Assembly (NCBI RefSeq): GCF_030247195.1
Contig: NC_080672.1
Coordinates: 364,490,271 to 364,554,270 of the forward strand
Length of the DNA: 64,000 nucleotides
Direction of reading: 5' to 3'
Source of the DNA: Topomyia yanbarensis
Lineage: Eukaryota > Arthropoda > Insecta > Diptera > Culicidae
Shown: piece after piece, positions 47,906-59,026 of the stretch
How positions within the stretch are numbered: the first letter of the stretch is position 1
Layout: each line of letters begins with the position of its first letter
Translations under genes and position numbers: made by a program
The notes under the pieces: generated by a model
The model's input: the letters and a program-made list of their open reading frames with translations, nothing else
Databases searched by the model: none
Told to the model about the DNA's origin: nothing

Positions 47906-48891
47906 TCATGATTCACAATTCATGGTTCATGATCGATGATTCTTGCATTTTTGCTTTATGAAGTCGGGCCGCTCCAACGTGTATGCCATTTTGTATCATT
48001 CTCAAGTACTTTTGCTAGTTCTTTTGCACGAGTAATAATCACTTTGTTGAAACGACAGAGCCATTGTATCGTGAACGAAACTCTTGAATTCCTACATGTA
48101 TGCAGTAGAACAAAGCAAAAAACCCGCTATTTTTCTTAATATGTACCTTCCCTATGTATGTTTTCCTGGCCGGGCTTGAGTTCCATCTTAGCATGGTAAA
48201 ATGAAAGGCAAAGTAGATACAACTTCGTAGCTTCAGAACAACAGTACTCCTGACCAGGCTAAGACTCCCTGGTTGTAAAGTTTAGCTGATATTGCTATGG
48301 ACTGTCTTTCTACGCACGAGAACCAAATGTATGTGCCATCTCGCGAAGTTGAGATCGACGGTGTGGTTACGGGTTAAAAACTAATGAATCACTACCATGC
48401 GTTGTTTAAATCCCAAACAAAAATGAATTGTCCCGAAAAAGCCCATACGAACGTTGGTGTGTTGGTCCAGTTCGATTCGGTTCAAATTTGGTCTGGGTTT
48501 CAAAAAAATCTGGAAAATGTACTACCCACCCTTTTCTATGATGTCTCAAATAATTAATCTATAACAGCCTTATTCTGCGCTACGACGGATTGAGTATTCG
48601 AACGGATCCAATTTGAATCCTGTTTGATTTTGCTTTTTTGGTTTGCTCCAATTTGACTCCCGTTATTGAGAACGCAAATCATGCTTGTTCGAAAAAGTGA
48701 TCCGTGGTAATGCAGAATTTGGCTGAAAAAATCTCAATAACGGAACTTTTCAATCTGCTTACTTTTAATCCTCAATAAAATATCTCTAAACCTTTCAATT
48801 CAACTATCACTTCCCTATCATTTTTTCTGGATTATGAGAGGTAGTGCCCCAGCAGCGCAGAATATTTTTTCTGAATTCAGAATTCTTCTAA
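47906..48891. other. Mostly unrecognised, with a tiny Jockey gag fragment
   Basis: 48333-48379 reads YVPSREVEIDGVVTG then stop, the same conserved gag core as 24112-24160. The rest shows no gene. Confidence 0.5.
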
Positions 48892-50665
48892 TTTTTTTTT
48901 TCGAGAGTTGTCCTACTGGAACTGTAGAGCTAGAGTCTCGGAAGGACTCCCCGTCAGAATCACGCGCTACAGTTGCAGACGAGACGGGAAATGTCACCTA
49001 CTAAAACACTGCTTAAGGTCAATTGCAGCGGGTCGTGATTTTGAATGGTTCAGCTATATGCCGGCGTAGGGACTTCTCGATCGCGTGTAGCATAGCGAGG
49101 GGTTCGAGCGTTTGTACGTTAACGTGTTCGATCGTGTTTGCGTTTGTATGTCACATGTGCTAACCTGTATGTAACTTCGCCTGTCTGAATTCGATTTTAT
49201 AACCGTGTGTCTGTTCACATATTCGCGTGTGTGCTTGGATGATCGCGCTTGGACCGTGAATCCGATACTTAATTTTCGATGGACGGTTCAGATGCTAGAA
49301 GAGAGTGAGTTCTTCCATATCGCAAGAGTTCCAGGTCATGTCGCCATGGAACGTGTTGTGTAGTCGATGTGGGCGTCTTTTTTATTGGTCCAACTTAAGG
49401 AATGGACCTAGGCTGCTAGGGCCTATTAGAGATCTCCGGACGTAACCGATTCTTGATCGCGCGAACACGGGCGTTTGTAGGTTCACTCTTGAGACCGCGT
49501 TAGTAAATTTATAAGTGTTAAAACGATCAATAAGGCACCGGGGTGCTATCATGTTTGTGAAATTGCGGGTGTAGGTGTGCGTGAATGACCGCGAAGGGCT
49601 CGAGCGTTTTTATGTTAACGTGTTTATCGCTTGTGGTAGCGTGTATAAATTCGATTTTAAAACATTCGCATATTCACGTGTATTACTGAATGATCGCACG
49701 CGGACCGTGAATTTGAATTAATTTTTAGATGCTTGAAAAGAGTTTTTCCATATCACTAGAGTTCCCGGTCATGTCGCCATGGAACGTGTTGTCTAGTGAA
49801 TATGAGTGTCATTTTTTGGACCAACTAAAGGCATGAACCTAGGCAGGTAAGACCGAAGGTAGATATTTCCGAACGTGACCCGTGCATTATCGGGCGAATA
49901 TTAGCGTTTGTAGTTTCCCGCTGAAGACCGCGTTTGTAAGTTTATTAGTGCTAAAACTTAATCACCAAGATTTTTCCATGTTTGCGAGACCGCTGGTTTT
50001 GGTGTGCGTGGATGATCGCGAATGTCTTAAGCGTTTGTATGTTAACGTGCTGAATGCTGGAAGAGAGTGAAATTCACCTTATATTCAAAGTTCCCGGCCA
50101 TGCCACCATGGAATGTGTTGTCTAGTGAATATAAGTGACATTTTTTATTGGTTCGATTGGAGGTATGGAGTTGAGATGCTAGGGCCGAGGGTAGAGACTT
50201 GCGGACGTTTTTTGTAAATTTATAGGTGCTAAAATGGTCACCTAATTACCGGGGTGTTTTAATGTTGGCGAGATCGCGGGCGTAAGAATGTGTGGATGAT
50301 TGCAATTGCATGTTCGCGTTTGGGACTAGGTTTGTGCTATTACGAAGGCCACGAGCGTTTGTACGTTTGGAATGGGAGAGATTGTGAGTGTACATGAGAT
50401 AAGATGCAATTTATTGTGTTAGTGAGTGTTAGTATGATTTTAATTTTAGATATAGTAATAAAAGGAAACATAACATGTCGAATAAGAGGTTAATTAGAAA
50501 TGTATAAATGGACCGATATTATTTTTGGTATGCATGAGCAGTGAAAAAGCTAACTAATAAAAGTTCAACAAAAGCAGACAAATTAGGCAGAAGAAAAGAA
50601 TACATGTAACATGCAATCAAACTACTTGAACTCTTCGAAATGCCAGCAAATGATGTTTATTTATC
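48892..50665 (+). mobile_element. Composite foldback repeat, locus 2 (one arm)
   Basis: Begins TTTTTTTTCGAGAGTTGTCC (inverse of 13848-13867), passes GAACTGTAGAGCTAGAG, and then carries three tandem subunits marked by CATG(T/C)C(G/A)CCATGGAA at about 49336, 49770 and 50099 (spacing about 434 and 330 bp). It ends with the central segment (TCAAACTACTTGAA...GCCAGCAAA, about 50618-50650) found at 12700-12740 of locus 1, after which the inverted arm is absent. No coding sequence. Confidence 0.82.
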
Positions 50666-51875
50666 TTTAGTGACAATTTCATTCTGTTAGAATTTTATCA
50701 TATTGTACTGACAGAGAATGTATGGATTCACGTGCGTCGGGAAATTAATGGCACCTTAACTTATCCATTTCTATCTTCCCGAATGAATCAAATCGAATGC
50801 ACAAATTGAACACCGGACGGATTACCCACTCTTCTATCATATACGCCAGTTCTGTATCAATTCCTTGACCTAGCTATCATAACTATTCAGATGAACACAT
50901 ACACAGTACTAAAATTATAATTATTGTGAAACGACCACTAACAGGCTTCTACTTTTACATTTCTTTAATTAGCATGTGCACGATGACGAAGTCGACCGAT
51001 AAATCGATACACAATGACGCCCATATGACTATGATGAATCAGATAACATAATATTTTAATGAGATCGGTTTGAGTGAATAAAACCAGGATTTTTTCTGCC
51101 TTTTGTTTCGGAAAAAAGTAGCAGCATCATTCGAACACTGGAAAAAAACTTCAGTCACAAATTTACAACTCTTGCTTCGCCTACTTTGTTCTATTATTTT
51201 TCATTTCAAAAGTGAGAGCACCCTTTCGCAAGAAACAAACCTTGCCACCGCCGCGTGTCGCCTGCTGCCAATGAGCTGACGAGTGTAACACTTTCCGCTG
51301 ATTTTATTGTATCCCGCCTTCCAGATCGCGTACTGACTGAAGCGCTGGCTGGTCACTAAATCAGGTTCGTGCGGTTTTTTTCTTTATTCTAGCAATCAAT
51401 GCACGCGCGCGGTCCGAGTCAGCAGTTTTATGTTTATGTTCATTGGAATATGTGCCGAAGCTTACCGTTTCTCGAAAGAGGGCCCCGTCAGGCAGCGCTT
51501 CTTTTTGAGAGCACTAAAAGTACTGCCTTCTATGCTCTGTTGTACGTTTCGCTCTCTTTCTGTCCTTTGGAACGACCGTCATCCGAATGGAAAACTGCTT
51601 GGTCAGTCAGCCTTTCGGTCCCTTCATCATGTCAGCCAGTGACGATGGATTTGATGACTGGACATTATGGGATTGCTTCTCGTCTTTTTTGCATTTGGGT
51701 AATTTTTATCGATCAAGGTGTGTGGTCCTTCGTGCGGTGCTTCATTTTAACTACTGGAACTAACGAGCTTGCAAATTGAATTGCAAAGCAGGCGATTTAA
51801 CGTCGAGCATCGTAATCGAACGAGAGGTCACCGTCGGGTGTAACCCGCATATGCAGAACTGAACCTTATCAGCTA
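50666..51875. other. Upstream flank of the protease-homologue gene
   Basis: No recognised repeat. A 126-aa frame (51399-51779) is overlapped by another and has no domain. Probably 5' regulatory sequence. Confidence 0.45.
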
Positions 51876-51880
51876 TCAGT
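51876..51880 (+). promoter_or_regulatory. Possible initiator TCAGT
   Basis: TCAGT matches the arthropod initiator and lies 62-66 bp before the chosen ATG. No clear TATA box about 30 bp upstream. Start site is only a suggestion. Confidence 0.25.
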
Positions 51881-51941
51881 TTCAGCGCGTAGGATGCTAG
51901 TCAGTTGGTTAATATATTCAGTTCAAACCCATCACAGCATC

Positions 51942-52963
51942 ATGAAGAACGCGATTTTGTACCTACTGCTGGTGACGGTAGTTTCAGTAACAGCGACCTT
52001 TGCACAACAGTTTAGGTCATTTCATCGAACGCGAAAACCACCGGCTTCTTGGTGTGGAGTTCGTAAAATCACAAGTCGGGGTCTGATTGTCGGTGGCTCG
52101 GAAACTATCCCCGGTGAGTGGCCATGGCATGCTGCGGTTTATCACGTCACCGAAGGAGGCCGTTCGAGGGAGTACAAATGCGGTGGAACGTTGATCAACT
52201 CCGGTTACCTGCTGACTACGGCTTCCTGTGCATTGTACGGTCGCGGTAAACCGGAAGGAGCAATCGTCGTGGAGCTGGGCCAGTTCAACCTAGTGGAATC
52301 CTTCGCCGGAAAGGTTGATGCGATTGTTAGCAATGTTTCGATTCACGAACAGTACGTTCACGGAGAAACAATGAACGATGTGGCAGTTATGCAGTTGAAA
52401 AATGCGGTGCAGTTTACGGACTACGTTCAACCGGCTTGCCTGCCGGTGGCGTCGGAGAACATTGAGCATTATGAGGGTAAAAATGGAACGATCGTAGGTT
52501 GGGGTTTCGAGCAGGCCGGGAAGCTATCGGAAAAGCTGAAAACGGCGCAGGTTCCTGTCATTTCTTATTTGCAGTGCCTCAAGAGTGATCGGGATTTCTT
52601 CTCACGAAATCTGAATTCTGGGATGTTCTGCGCCGGATTGCTGAATGGTAGGTTTTGATTTTTCGTGTATCATTCCGAACAGTTTGTAACATATTTATTC
52701 TGATATTTCTAGGAACGGCGCCTTGTTTCGGTGATGCCGGTGGTGGGATGTTCTTCCAGAATGGTAAAGTATGGATCCTACGCGGAATCATTGCGTTCAC
52801 TGGTCGGGTCTATACGGAAACCGGCGGTTGCAATACCGAGCAGTATTTCGGACTGGTGAATGTCATTCATTTTATGCCCTGGATTGAGGAGACAATTGCC
52901 CGCTGGAATGCATCAATCGTGCCTGCGGTTGTTCAAAATAAGTCCCAGCAGCAGCGTTGGTAG
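51942..52963 (+). CDS. Secreted serine protease homologue (catalytically dead, S1 fold)
   Basis: Two exons (51942-52647, 52713-52963) encode 318 aa. The start at 51942 is chosen because it places a clean signal peptide (KNAILYLLLVTVVSVTATFA) at the N-terminus; an in-frame ATG at 51894 would add 16 residues in front. A short pro-region with Cys38 leads to RGLIVGG (46-52), the usual activation site region, then WPWHAAVYH and CGGTLIN. Of the catalytic triad, His is Ser95 (TTASC), Asp146 is kept (NDVAV) and Ser is Ala244 (GDAGGG). The S1-pocket position 189 is Ala. Disulphide cysteines of the family are present (Cys80/96, 38/166, 230, 240, 275). It cannot be a protease. Insect serine protease homologues act in haemolymph as cofactors of prophenoloxidase or clotting cascades; that role is inferred here. 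A CLIP domain is absent. Confidence 0.93.
52648..52712 (+). other. Intron of the protease homologue gene (65 bp)
   Basis: Donor GTAGGT after CTGAATG and acceptor TGATATTTCTAG before GAACGG. Splicing joins LLN-G-TAPCFGDAGGG in frame. Unspliced reading meets a TGA right after the donor (52656-52658). The length is typical of dipteran short introns, and the position just before the active-site Ser motif is common in this family. Confidence 0.92.
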
Positions 52964-53207
52964 CATTTGTAAACGATAAAATCTAGCGCTCCAAATTGGT
53001 GCGAATTCCGGGCTTGAAACTGTTTGTGTGTATAGGTATGCAAGAGTGTCTGTGACTGTGCGTGGCTTCCAATCTGTGCGCGCCGCTTGTTCGCTTTCTG
53101 TACTCTTGCGTAACTAATAACAACAATATTTTGATTATGCCCATTTTGGAAGGAAAGAGGCAAAATTTAAAGCAAATTATTGTTATTTATCCGCTTTAGC
53201 CTTCTTT
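52964..53207. other. 3' flank of the protease homologue
   Basis: Probable 3' UTR. No AATAAA is seen nearby; the nearest is at 53568-53573. Confidence 0.4.
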
Positions 53208-53345
53208 TCATTTCAACTTTTCGTTTTCTGTTTCTTCGCGGCTCTCCGGTACAATTTCCCTCTCACTACCGGTGTCCGGTGTCGGCTCAGTTTCGTAGTG
53301 CAGCGAATTCCGAATGGTTCGACACAGAGTTTTAAATTGTATTTC
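53208..53345 (-). other. Possible terminal exon on the minus strand
   Basis: Minus-strand open stretch of about 45 codons ending at TGA (53208-53210). It reads in part TLCRTIRNSLHYETEPTPDT and then a Glu/Arg/Ser-rich acidic tail. Composition and codon use look protein-like, and it would be convergent with the protease gene. There is no ATG and no strong acceptor upstream, and it is not assigned to any family. Confidence 0.22.
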
Positions 53346-53820
53346 TTATTTTGATTCGGTTGCGTAGTTAAGTAGACGAAAAACAAGAATTTATTGTTTT
53401 TAATAGTACGGTGAAATACTTCAGCTCAACACAACATGACTCACAAATTCATCCAATCCTATTAGTCTCATCCGCTGTAGACTCATCTTCGACAAGCAAG
53501 ATAACACGAGTAATTCACTAAAGTAAGTGAAACGTCCCTTGAGATCTACTATTGTAATTTAACAGAAAATAAACGAATCATTGTTAAATTTCAGACGCTG
53601 AGATTAAAAATGCACGATACGCTGGTCACTGAATCTAGAACGACGTACACTACAAAATCACATATTTCTTTCCCAGAGAACATCACTCACTTATATTAAA
53701 AGAAATCACATTATAACGAATAACAAAATAATTATAGTTTTGAATTAGAACAGCACAATGATTTGTTTCTGAATCATTTTCTCGCATTGATCTTAAATCT
53801 CAAAGCACTGTTTACTATAC
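53346..53820. other. Unrecognised AT-rich sequence
   Basis: No gene. Contains AATAAA at 53568-53573, which could serve as a polyadenylation signal for the gene upstream if the 3' UTR is about 600 bp. Confidence 0.4.
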
Positions 53821-53934
53821 AAATGAGCTGTCAGAAATTTTAATATCGATGCGATAAACTGTCACTTGCTTTTGTGGTTGTAAAGGCAAGTGACAGTTTA
53901 TCGTATCGATATTAAAATTTCTGATAGCTCATTT
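53821..53934. mobile_element. 114-bp hairpin MITE
   Basis: Arms 53821-53869 and 53886-53934 (49 bp each) are inverted with two mismatches, separated by a 16-bp loop. The outer end is AAATGAGCTGTCAGAAATTT. Target duplication not clear. Confidence 0.9.
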
Positions 53935-54059
53935 GCTAAGTCAAGTCACAGGAGTCTGGTTTGTTGTCATCACGAAATACCTACAACACTACAACTAGCT
54001 GTAACTTTTCACCACTGGACAATAAATCAACCAAATTTTGAACAGTTTCTCTTTGAAGT

Positions 54060-55040
54060 GTAGTTGGAATTCGTAAATCCTCCAATCCAAATATTCAAAA
54101 ATTTGTAAGTTTGTAAATTCGAACATTCAAAAAAAATCAAACGTTTGAAAATTTAAATTTCTAAAGATGGAGTATTTAAAAGTTTGGAAATCCGGAAATT
54201 CAAAAATTTGAGAACTCTAGAATTTCAAAATACGAAACTTTTGACATCAATGGTTGAAAATTTGAAGATCCGACCATTCATATATTACGTAACGCAAAAA
54301 TTGTACAAAATTGACTCCCCTCTCCCCCCATGTAACAAATTGTCCCAAATTTATCCATCCTTTCTTCCCTTACTACGTAACAAACTCTTCAAAAACATAT
54401 TTCTTCAGTAAAAACATATTGCGTAACATTCTTGCTTACTCCCCCTTCCCTATATTTTACGAACATGTCACAATTTGTCGTACCCCCTCCTCCTCCAAAA
54501 GCGTAATAGGGATCAATTCTAGAATTCCAAAATTCGAGAGAAAATTCGAAAATTTAAAAAATAGGAAATTTTGAGGACTCGAGATTTAAAGGATTCGAAG
54601 ATGTTTTCAAAGATTTTAGATTTTGTAAATTCTGATTTTCAGAAAATTCTAAAATTTGAAAATTCTTCAAAACTTTGAAAATCCGAGAATTCGATTATCC
54701 GAATTCAGAAATTTGAACATCGAAATTCACAAATGGTAATTTGATACTCGATGTTTGATATTTGAACTTTGGAATTCCATGTTCAAAATTCGAAATCAGG
54801 ATACGAAAACTAAAAAAATTCGATGGTCTATTATTTCAAAGATTCGAAAATTCAAAAACTCGAACATTCGAAAGTTTGACAATACGAAAATTAAAATTTC
54901 GAATACATGAAAATAGAAACTTTGAAATTTGTGATTTTATATTCGAAATTAAAATTCGATTGTTTGAATATCGAAATACTTTTCAAATCTCATATTTCAT
55001 ATTTCAAACTTGAAATTTACAATTTGCAATTTGAAAATTC
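54060..55040 (+). repeat. Degenerate AT-rich flank of the GGAAATT array
   Basis: GAAAATTCGAAAATTT-type low-complexity sequence in the same style as 2286-3030, with a MITE embedded at 54273-54515. Confidence 0.8.
54273..54515. mobile_element. MITE with ATTACGTAA ends, copy 2
   Basis: Starts CCATTCATATATTACGTAAC and contains TTGACTCCCCTCTCCCCCCA, TACTACGTAACAAACTCTTC, AGTAAAAACATATTGCGTAAC and TTACTCCCCCTTCC, all in the order seen at 9238-9477. The right end (GCGTAATAGGGATC) is eroded. Confidence 0.82.
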
Positions 55041-56142
55041 AAATTGCGAATTGGAAATTGGACATTGGAAATTGGAAATTGGAAATTGGAAATTGGAAAT
55101 TGGAAATTGGAAATTGGAAATTGGAAATTGGAAATTGGAAATTGGAAATTGGAAATTGGAAATTGGAAATTGGAAATTGGAAATTGGAAATTGGAAATTG
55201 GAAATCGGAAATTGGAAATTGGAAATTGGAAATTGGAAATTGGAAATTGGAAATTGGAAATTGGAAATTGGAAATTGGAAATTGGAAATTGGAAATTGGA
55301 AATTGGAAATTGGAAATTGGAAATTGGAAATTGGAAATTGGAAATTGGAAATTGGAAATTGGAAATTGGAAATTGGAAATTGGAAATTGGAAATTGGAAA
55401 TTGGAAATTGGAAATTGGAAATTGGAAATTGGAAATTGGAAATTGGAAATTGGAAATTGGAAATTGGAAATTGGAAATTGGAAATTGGAAATTGGAAATT
55501 GGAAATTGGAAATTGGAAATTGGAAATTGGAAATTGGAAATTGGAAATTGGAAATTGGAAATTGGAAATTGGAAATTGGAAATTGGAAATTGGAAATTGG
55601 AAATTGGAAATTGGAAATTGGAAATTGGAAATTGGAAATTGGAAATTGGAAATTGGAAATTGGAAATTGGAAATTGGAAATTGGAAATTGGAAATTGGAA
55701 ATTGGAAATTGGAAATTGGAAATTGGAAATTGGAAATTGGAAATTGGAAATTGGAAATTGGAAATTGGAAATTGGAAATTGGAAATTGGAAATTGGAAAT
55801 TGGAAATTGGAAATTGGAAATTGGAAATTGGAAATTGGAAATTGGAAATTGGAAATTGGAAATTGGAAATTGGAAATTGGAAATTGGAAATTGGAAATTG
55901 GAAATTGGAAATTGGAAATTGGAAATTGGAAATTGGAAATTGGAAATTGGAAATTGGAAATTGGAAATTGGAAATTGGAAATTGGAAATTGGAAATTGGA
56001 AATTGGAAATTGGAAATTGGAAATTAAAAATTAAAAATTGGAAATTGGAAATTGGAAATTGAAAATTGGAAATTGGAAATTAAAAATTAAAAATTAAAAA
56101 TTGGAAATTGGAAATTGGGAATTGGGAATTGGAAATTGAAAA
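55041..56142 (+). repeat. (GGAAATT)n satellite, array 1
   Basis: About 140 uninterrupted 7-bp units; first units include a GGACATT variant, 55203 has a C variant, and the end (56025-56142) degrades into TTAAAAATTAAAAATTGG. 21 nt equals 7 codons with no stop, hence long KLEIGNW frames in all three plus frames; none is a gene. Confidence 0.98.
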
Positions 56143-57395
56143 ATTTGAAAACTCGAAGCTTCAAAACTTTCAAATTCGAAATTCGGGAATTTGACGATTT
56201 GATTACTCGAAAACTGGAGCTTTGAAATTCGAACATTGGAATTTGAAAATCATAAATGGGAATTTGTCACTCGAAATTCCATACTCAAATTTCGAAATTC
56301 GAGAGTCAACATTCGAAATCATGATTCGAAAATTTATAATTCGAAAATCCAAACTCCGAAAATACAAGGATTCAAAAATTCTAAAGTAAGAAAATTCATA
56401 AATTGGAAAATTTGAACATTCGAATGCACAAAAAATTGGAAATTTGAAATTTTGGAGATTAGAAATTTAAAAATATAAAAAGTTCAAAGCTCAAAAATCT
56501 AAAAAAATTTAAAAGACAAGAATTCCAAAATGCGAAAATTCGAAAATTCAGGAAAGAAAATTTGAAAATTGGAAGTAAAATTTGGAGTTTCTTGAGAATT
56601 CCAATTTTTCAATATTTAAGAATTTAAATATGACAAAATTCGCAAAAGGGATAGTCCAAAAATCTAAAAAATCAAAACTGCAAAAGTTTGAAAATTCGGA
56701 AATCTGAGAAGCCGATTTTTCGAACATTCGAACATCAAATTTCAAAAATTAAAATTGATAAATGGTTATTCGGCACTCAAAATTTCATATTCGAGCATTA
56801 TAATTTGGAATTCGAAGTTCAATCTTCAAAATCAGGATTCGAAAATTCTAATGTTAGAAAATTCATAAATATAGAAAAATTTAAAATTCGGTGATTTGAA
56901 ATTTTAGAAGATAGAAATTTGAAAATTAATAGATTCGAGAGCTCAAAAATTTGAAAATTCGCGAAATTGTAAAATTTCCAAATGCGAAAATGTGAAAACT
57001 CAATAATTCAAAAATACAAAAAAATTAAAAATATCGGAAATTCGAGAATTTAAAATTTCGATAATTCGAGAATTCAAAAATTAGAAAACTTGAAAATTCT
57101 AAAATTTGAAAATTTAAATATTTGAAAATTTGAGAATTAAAATATCCGAGAATCATCGAATTTCTGAATTTAAAATTGATAATAGGAGATTTAAGACTCA
57201 AAATTCAGACATCGTAATTTCTAATTCGAGGTTCAATTTTCGAAATCAGGATCCGAAAATTCGAAATTTTGCAAATTTCAAGGTTAGAAAATTCATAAAT
57301 TGAAAAATTTGGAAATTCGAGTGCACAAAAAACTGAAAATTCGTTGATTTGGAATATAAAAATTCGAAAGTTCGGAAATTCGCTTTGAATTGATC
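56143..57395 (+). repeat. Degenerate AT-rich flank of array 1
   Basis: GAAAATTCGAAAATT words without fixed period. Partially repeated sentences (AAATCAGGATTCGAAAATTC, GAAAATTCATAAAT near 56390, 56860 and 57290) suggest a larger degenerate unit of roughly 430-480 bp. Confidence 0.78.
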
Positions 57396-57416
57396 GCTTG
57401 CCAGAGAAGTCTTTTT

Positions 57417-59026
57417 GCCTTTCTCATATAGAAAGGTTATGCAATCACTCTGAAAAACGTCAACCTAATCCCGGCCCGGAGGGCCGAGTGTCATATCCCA
57501 TTCGACTCAGTTCGTCGAGATCGGAAAAAGTCTGTATGTGTGTGTATGTATGTATGTATGTGTGTGTGTATGTGTGTGTATGTGTGTGTATGTGTGTGTA
57601 TGTGTGTGTGTATGTGTGTGTGTGTATGTATGTGCGTATGTGTCAAATAATGTCACTCATTTTTCTCAGAGATGGCTGGACCGATTTGCCCAAACTTAGT
57701 CTCAAATGAAAGGTGCAACCTTCCCATCGGCTGCTATTGAATTTTGGATCGATCGGAATTCTGGTTCCGGAATTACGGGTTTCAGAGTGCGGTCACACAG
57801 AAATTTCTCATATAAGCTATAGGAAAAATTAAAAATAGAATTTTTATTTTTGATGCTAAATGTGTTCAAGGTGCATGAAACGTCGAGATTTGATGCAAAC
57901 TCGAAAAAAAAATTTGACTACGATTCACTTTTTTGGATTTTTGCACATTTTTGCCTTTCTCATATAGAAAGGTTATGCAATCACTCTGAAAAACGTCAAC
58001 CTAATCCCGGCCCGGAGGGCCGAGTGTCATATCCCATTCGACTCAGTTCGTCGAGATCGGAAAAAGTCTGTATGTGTGTGTGTGTATGTATGTGTGTGTG
58101 TATGTGTGTGTGTATGTGTGTGTGTATGTATGTGCGTATGTGTCAAATAATGTCACTCATTTTTCTCAGAGATGGCTGGACCGATTTGCCCAAACTTAGT
58201 CTCAAATGAAAGGTGCAACCTTCCCATCGGCTGCTATTGAATTTTGGATCGATCGGAATTCTGGTTCCGGAATTACGGGTTTCAGAGTGCGGTCACACAG
58301 AAATTTCTCATATAAGCTATAGGAAAAATTAAAAATAGAATTTTTATTTTTGATGCTAAATGTGTTCAAGGTGCATGAAACGTCGAGATTTGATGCAAAC
58401 TCGAAAAAAAAATTTGACTACGATTCACTTTTTTGGATTTTGGCACATTTTTGCCTTTCTCATATAGAAAGGTTATGCAATCACTCTGAAAAACGTCAAC
58501 CTAATCCCGGCCCGGAGGGCCGAGTGTCATATCCCATTCGACTCAGTTCGTCGAGATCGGAAAAAGTCTGTATGTGTGTGTGTATGTATGTATGTGTGTG
58601 TGTATGTGTGTGTGTATGTGTGTGTATGTGTGTGTGTGTATGTATGTGCGTATGTGTCAAATAATGTCACTCATTTTTCTCAGAGATGGCTGGACCGATT
58701 TGCCCCAACTTAGTCTCAAATGAAAGGTGCAACCTTCCCATCGGCTGCTATTGAATTTTGGATCGATCGGAATTTTGGTTCCGGAATTACGGGTTTCAGA
58801 GTGCGGTCACACAGAAATTTCTCATATAAGCTATAGGAAAAATTAAAAATAGAATTTTTATTTTTGATGCTAAATGTGTTCAAGGTGCATGAAACGTCGA
58901 GATTTGATGCAAACTCGAAAAAAAAATTTGACTACGATTCACTTTTTTGGATTTTGGCACATTTTTGCCTTTCTCATATAGAAAGGTTATGCAATCATTC
59001 TGAAAAACGTCAACCTAATCCCGGCC
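57417..59026 (+). repeat. ~500-bp tandem triplication with (TGTA)/(TG) microsatellite
   Basis: Unit starts at 57417, 57953, 58453 and 58967 (periods 536, 500 and 514 bp; the last copy is truncated after CCCGGCC). Copies are nearly identical outside the TG/TATG microsatellite, whose length explains most of the period differences. Shared parts include TCGACTCAGTTCGTCGAGAT and TCAAATGAAAGGTGCAACC. Confidence 0.95.

Noticed and set aside
51399..51779. 126-aa ORF upstream of the protease homologue
   Set aside because: No signal, domain or plausible composition; overlapped by another frame; more likely 5' flank.
54907..56062. Frames of 327-375 aa with KLEIGNW repeats (also 62484-63991, minus strand)
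   Set aside because: Artefact of the 7-bp GGAAATT satellite; open in all three frames of one strand.
57398..58664. Frames of 103-119 aa beginning LSHIERLCNHSEKRQP with Cys/Val runs
   Set aside because: Translation of the dispersed repeat and its TG microsatellite; same frame in each tandem copy.
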